Source: Gammaproteobacteria bacterium (GTDB lineage Bacteria; Pseudomonadota; Gammaproteobacteria; SZUA-140). From it: 9,560 nt of DNA. Shown here in pieces: positions 6,495 to 9,560 of this stretch. Below the pieces are notes generated by a model. The model was not told where the DNA came from. It did not search any database and saw only the letters and a program-made list of their open reading frames with translations. Positions within the stretch are counted from its first letter, which is position 1, and every line of letters starts with the position of its first letter. The position numbers and the translations under genes are program-made. The stretch covers positions 1 through 9,560 of the forward strand of contig QIHH01000012.1 of the NCBI GenBank assembly GCA_003230195.1, in the 5' to 3' direction.

Positions 6495-7457
6495 ATGCAC
6501 GCCACGCTTCCGCTTCTTGAAGCCACCGATTTTCCAGCACTACGCCGCGCATCGCTAGAGACATTACAGGTTAACCTCGGCTATCTCTGCAACCAGACCT
6601 GCCTGCATTGCCATGTAAACGCTGGACCAACACGTAAAGAGATTATGACGCGTGAGACAATCGACGATATTCTAAATTACCTTGCACAGAGCAATATTAA
6701 AACACTTGACCTAACTGGTGGCGCACCCGAGATGAACCCGCATTTTCGTGATCTGGTCAGTGGTGCGCGCACCCTCGGAATCAAAGTGATTGATCGCTGC
6801 AATCTCACCATTCTTAGTGAAGAAGGCTATGAAGGGCTGTCTGAGTTTCTTGCGGAACAGCAGGTAGAGATCGTGGCCTCACTCCCCTGCTACCTCGAAG
6901 ACAACGTTAATGCACAACGCGGCAAGGGTGTCTTCCACGACAGTATCGAAGGACTTAAAAAGCTCAATGCACTCGGCTACGGCAAAGCGAATAACAGACT
7001 CACACTAAACCTTGTGTTCAACCCTCAAGGACCCGTGCTACCGCCCCCACAAGTTTCACTACAGGCATCATACAAAACTCACCTCGCAGAACACTATGAA
7101 ATCGAATTCAACCAGCTTTTCACCATCACCAACATGCCAATCAAACGCTTTGGCAGCATGCTGATTTCAAAGGGTCAGTTTGAAGAATACATGGCACTAC
7201 TACGCAACGCATATAATCGCGATACCCTTGGCGATGTGATGTGTCGCTCCACTCTTAGCGTTGACTGGCAAGGCTATCTCTACGACTGCGACTTCAATCA
7301 GATGCTAGAGCTGTCAGCGCGGCTCAATAAAAAATCACGCACCCATATCAGCGAACTCAGTACGATTAATGTCGAAGAACAACCGATTATCGTTAAAGAC
7401 CACTGCTACGGCTGCACTGCAGGACAGGGTAGTAGCTGTAGTGGCGCGCTGAATTGA
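6495..7457 (+). CDS. arsS: Arsenosugar biosynthesis radical SAM protein ArsS
   Basis: This 320-residue protein is a radical SAM enzyme. CNQTCLHC (residues 32-39, C-x3-C-x2-C) binds the catalytic 4Fe-4S cluster, and LTGGAPEM (73-80) matches the GGE-like SAM-binding segment of the family. Further ArsS-type features are VIDRCNLTIL (98-107), SLPCYLEDNVNAQRGKGVF (129-147), NLVFNPQG (172-179), and a Cys-rich C-terminal half with C250, C265 (YDCDFNQML), C304, C307 and C315 (HCYGCTAGQGSSCSGA). In this family, formerly described as a radical SAM/Cys-rich protein, ArsS is proposed to act with the methyltransferase ArsM to attach the 5'-deoxyadenosyl group to methylated arsenic, the entry to arsenosugars. 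Some relatives are selenoproteins; here no in-frame TGA occurs and all these positions are Cys. Two sugar-transferase-type genes follow. Confidence 0.92.
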   Translation: MHATLPLLEATDFPALRRASLETLQVNLGYLCNQTCLHCHVNAGPTRKEIMTRETIDDILNYLAQSNIKTLDLTGGAPEMNPHFRDLVSGARTLGIKVIDRCNLTILSEEGYEGLSEFLAEQQVEIVASLPCYLEDNVNAQRGKGVFHDSIEGLKKLNALGYGKANNRLTLNLVFNPQGPVLPPPQVSLQASYKTHLAEHYEIEFNQLFTITNMPIKRFGSMLISKGQFEEYMALLRNAYNRDTLGDVMCRSTLSVDWQGYLYDCDFNQMLELSARLNKKSRTHISELSTINVEEQPIIVKDHCYGCTAGQGSSCSGALN

Positions 7458-7478
7458 CACAGAACAGCAAAAATTTTA

Positions 7479-7544
7479 CGTCATGCAGGCCAGAATCCAG
7501 TGTTTTTAGATGGCCTCTGGGTTTCGGCCTGCGCCGGAATGACG
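7479..7544 (+). repeat. Degenerate palindromic interspersed repeat (REP/MITE-like pair of inverted arms)
   Basis: The gap between arsS and the next gene holds two inverted arms. The left arm (7479-7500) begins CGTCATGCAGGCC and ends GAATCCAG. The right arm (7517-7544) begins CTGGGTTTCGGCC and ends CGCCGGAATGACG. The reverse complement of the right arm aligns with the left if about six bases are missing from the left arm. The core CGTCATTCCGGC...GGCCGGAATCCAG type is a common interspersed repeat in proteobacterial genomes. A 16-base spacer separates the arms. The RNA could fold into a hairpin and weaken read-through between the two genes. Other copies cannot be seen in this window. Confidence 0.7.
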
Positions 7545-7570
7545 AACTATAATTATTATTGTCATTAACC

Positions 7571-8212
7571 ATGAAATTCCCTGACACACGTCTGGTCGTC
7601 TTTGCCAAAGCTCCCGAAGCAGGCAAAGCAAAGACGCGCCTGATCCCCGCGCTCGGTAAAGCAGGCGCAGCAGCACTGCATGCACGCTTAGTCGCGCATA
7701 CCTTAACCACGGTCACTGGTACCGCGCTCTGCCCAGTGCAACTATGGTGTGCGCCGGATACTACCCATCCATTTTTCGACAGCTGTAAAAATAACTTTCC
7801 CGTGACACTACACCAGCAACAAGGTGCAAACCTCGGCGAACGGATGGCACATGCGATGAACCATAACCTGCAACAGGATTTTAATAGCGTCATCATCGGT
7901 ACCGACTGCCCCGCACTTAGCGAAGCAGATTTCAAGCAGGCCTTCACACACCTACAAAATGACAGCGACATTGTACTCGCCCCGGCAAGTGATGGTGGTT
8001 ATGTGTTAATGGGATTGACCCACTTTTCGCCGGCACTATTTTCCGATATCAACTGGGGCAGTGGTGAAGTACTTGCCGCCACTCGTGAAAAAATCGCCGT
8101 TCTTCAGTGGCCAGTCATAGAACTTAAAACCTTTCAGGATATTGATCGGCCGGAAGATTTGAATGAGGCCGAACGATTACTTGGCCCAATCGAAAAATTA
8201 ACCAGCGCATGA
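7571..8212 (+). CDS. TIGR04282-type (DUF2064) arsenosugar biosynthesis glycosyltransferase
   Basis: From ATG 7571 the protein has 213 residues. It has a nucleotidyltransferase/GT-A-like fold signature: FAKAPEAGKAKTRL (11-24) is the N-terminal nucleotide-binding loop, followed by GANLGERMAHAM (85-96), VIIGTDCPAL (107-116), PASDGGYVLMGL (138-149) and FQDIDRPEDL (188-197). These are hallmarks of DUF2064 proteins annotated as TIGR04282 glycosyltransferases of arsenosugar clusters. The next gene is the TIGR04283-type enzyme, which this family usually accompanies, and arsS lies upstream. ATG 7571 is chosen over the in-frame TTG at 7559 because conserved residues begin just after it; neither has a clear ribosome binding site. 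The stop overlaps the next start (ATGA), so the two transferases are probably translated together. The actual sugar donor is unknown. Confidence 0.88.
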   Translation: MKFPDTRLVVFAKAPEAGKAKTRLIPALGKAGAAALHARLVAHTLTTVTGTALCPVQLWCAPDTTHPFFDSCKNNFPVTLHQQQGANLGERMAHAMNHNLQQDFNSVIIGTDCPALSEADFKQAFTHLQNDSDIVLAPASDGGYVLMGLTHFSPALFSDINWGSGEVLAATREKIAVLQWPVIELKTFQDIDRPEDLNEAERLLGPIEKLTSA

Positions 8213-9300
8213 GCATCACGCCCGAATACGAACTCTCGGTTATCATCCCTGCCATCAACGAAATCGAAAATTTACCAGACCTGATCACGGCACTGGGTAA
8301 ACAACAGGGTATTCATTTTGAAATTATCATTGCAGATGGGGGCAGTCACGATGAGACGTTGCCCCTTTGTCACGCCGCAGCTAACGCGGTGAAGATTCAA
8401 CTTCAGAGCATTGATACACCTGCAGGCCGCGCCAGACAGATGAATGCTGGCACCCTTCGCGCACGTGCGAGTGACCTGCTTTTTTTACATGCAGATACAA
8501 CTATTGACGACCCCATGTTACTCGCCAATGCCAGAGAGGCGATGCAACAAGCTCGCAATGCAGCTAACAATGATAATATCGCGGGGCACTTTCCATTGCG
8601 CTTTATACGCACTAACGATGATCACGATGGCGGTTATTATTTCTATGAAGCGAAGACCACCCTCAATCGGCGCGACTGTATCAATGGTGACCAGGGCTTC
8701 TGGTTATCAAAGCGTTACGTGCAACAACTCAATGGCTTTGATGAATCACTCGACTATATGGAAGACGCTCGTTTAGCCAATAAAATTTTTGATACTGGCC
8801 ACTGGGTCACCCTGCCCAGCAAGGTAGGCACTTCCGCACGCCGCTTCGAAAGCGAAGGACTAAAACAGCGCCAGACACTCAATGCATTGTTATGTAATTT
8901 TGAACGCATCGGCCTGCATAGTTTTTTCGATGCCGCAAAAGCCGCTTATCGACAACAAAGCCAGGCGAACACGCTAAACCTCGGGCCGTTTCTGATCATC
9001 ATCCATCGGCTTAGTTTTGCGAAAGGGTTCCGCCGTGGACTACGTTACTGGATGGATACCGGTAGTTATGTCGCAGAGAACGCATGGCAACTCGCATTTC
9101 AAAAAGATTGTCGGCGTAATCGAGAAGCCGGTGTAGCACAGGGTGATGGTCAGCAGTTTTCTTTAGAATTCTACGACCAGTGTATTGAGCCGCTGATCAC
9201 ATCATTACCCGCACGGATTGTTACAGCTCTGCTGACTGCGACCTGGTTTTATGGGCTATTGGTGACAAAACAACTGACCAGAAGCAAAGCACCCGATTAG
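8209..9300 (+). CDS. TIGR04283-type family 2 glycosyltransferase with long C-terminal extension
   Basis: The 363-residue protein begins with a GT2 domain. ELSVIIPAINEIENL (8-22) is the nucleotide-binding start, IIADGGSHDET (40-50) carries the first acidic site, AGRARQMNAG (72-81) is the family-typical segment, LLFLHADTTI (90-99) holds the HAD metal motif, GDQGFWLSK (160-168) lies on the acceptor side, and MEDARL (184-189) has the ED pair expected at the catalytic base. SARRFESEG (209-217) usually falls near the end of TIGR04283 proteins, which as I recall them are about 220-240 residues. Here about 130 more residues follow, including a hydrophobic stretch near 329-355 (IEPLITSLPARIVTALL...) that may touch the membrane. 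The start overlaps the preceding stop by ATGA. By context it is likely to act on an arsenosugar or a related glycoside; substrate not shown. Confidence 0.87.
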   Translation: MSITPEYELSVIIPAINEIENLPDLITALGKQQGIHFEIIIADGGSHDETLPLCHAAANAVKIQLQSIDTPAGRARQMNAGTLRARASDLLFLHADTTIDDPMLLANAREAMQQARNAANNDNIAGHFPLRFIRTNDDHDGGYYFYEAKTTLNRRDCINGDQGFWLSKRYVQQLNGFDESLDYMEDARLANKIFDTGHWVTLPSKVGTSARRFESEGLKQRQTLNALLCNFERIGLHSFFDAAKAAYRQQSQANTLNLGPFLIIIHRLSFAKGFRRGLRYWMDTGSYVAENAWQLAFQKDCRRNREAGVAQGDGQQFSLEFYDQCIEPLITSLPARIVTALLTATWFYGLLVTKQLTRSKAPD

Positions 9301-9449
9301 GCTCTATACTCTTTGTTCCTGTTATCTTGTGCATATAAAAAATAATCCTATATTTTGCGCAGTCCGCCTTTTAATGCTTTCGTTTTTTATGTGCGTAATT
9401 TGTGAAAACAGGCTAAAAATATTTCTTGGAACTTTACCTGGAAATGATG
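9301..9449 (+). other. AT-rich intergenic stretch after the glycosyltransferase gene
   Basis: The composition drops to clearly AT-rich after the TAG at 9298-9300, with several A and T runs. I see no strong hairpin followed by a T run that would be a confident terminator, and no promoter I can defend. It separates the plus-strand arsenosugar genes from whatever begins or ends at the right edge. Confidence 0.45.
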
Positions 9450-9560
9450 TCATGTGAAGTGGTACCCGAGACGAGCAGTATCTGAAAACCCCGCAATACG
9501 GTAGCCGCAGTTATTCGACTTGGTTCCGCCGTCAGAGGATGGCGGTTGGCCGGAAGAAAG
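9450..9560 (-). CDS. Possible 3' end of an unidentified minus-strand gene running off the window
   Basis: Reading the minus strand from the right edge, one frame is open for 36 codons and ends in TGA at 9450-9452; its last residues read CGYRIAGFSDTARLGYHFT. The GC content rises here relative to the preceding AT-rich stretch, which would fit a coding end. A second minus-strand frame is also open for about 40 codons to the edge, and an open frame this short is not rare by chance. I do not recognise the family. An alternative is that this is the structured leader of a plus-strand gene beyond the window, since 9526-9545 can form an 8-bp stem with an AGAG loop and one G-U pair. Confidence 0.25.
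   Translation of the reverse strand, partial: LSSGQPPSSDGGTKSNNCGYRIAGFSDTARLGYHFT

Noticed and set aside
7393..7971. 192-codon minus-strand open frame
   Set aside because: It lies antisense across the end of arsS, the repeat and the TIGR04282-type gene. The plus-strand proteins have clear family motifs, and this frame has none.
9430..9560. c-di-GMP, cobalamin or other known riboswitch
   Set aside because: The conserved core sequences of these classes as I know them are not present; a lone hairpin is not enough.

Overview
The window looks like chromosomal DNA of a gammaproteobacterium of moderate GC. The best clue is the order ruvX-pyrR-pyrB-pyrC', in which the ATCase gene is followed by a dihydroorotase-like gene lacking its metal ligands; this is the arrangement known from Pseudomonas and relatives. 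Species or genus cannot be read from the sequence. Almost all genes are on the + strand and tightly packed.

Positions 2-4004 hold a pyrimidine block: the 3' part of ruvX, then pyrR, pyrB, pyrC' and a pyrK-like FAD/NAD/[2Fe-2S] electron-transfer protein. Several of these genes overlap (ATGA, TAATG and a 14-nt overlap), which points to translational coupling. PyrB would form carbamoyl-aspartate, PyrC' would be its structural partner, and PyrR would salvage uracil. The PyrK-like protein implies an NAD-linked dihydroorotate dehydrogenase or another flavoprotein partner encoded elsewhere.

Positions 4027-4892 encode an ECF-type sigma factor overlapping a 91-residue soluble zinc-finger (zf-HC2) anti-sigma factor. 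Convergent to them at 4903-5247 is a stand-alone HPt phosphotransfer protein. The stretch from 5251 to 5491 shows no convincing gene.

Positions 5492-6441 hold a DUF3179 family gene that appears broken at its 5' end. A signal-peptide-like start is interrupted by an amber codon (5552-5554), and the frame is lost at a run of eight A (5587-5594). Restoring both gives a normal DUF3179 N-terminus.

Positions 6495-9300 hold part of an arsenosugar biosynthesis locus: the radical SAM protein ArsS, a DUF2064/TIGR04282-type nucleotidyl/glycosyltransferase-like protein and a TIGR04283-type family 2 glycosyltransferase with an unusually long C-terminus. The arsenite methyltransferase ArsM, expected to work with ArsS, is not in the window. 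A degenerate palindromic interspersed repeat lies between arsS and the first transferase gene. The last 260 bases contain no certain gene; an open minus-strand frame running off the right edge may be the 3' end of another gene.

No CRISPR array, tRNA, rRNA or insertion sequence was recognised. The most interesting points are the pyrK-like gene beside a pyrBC' pair, the doubly interrupted DUF3179 gene, and the arsenosugar cluster with its extended glycosyltransferase.
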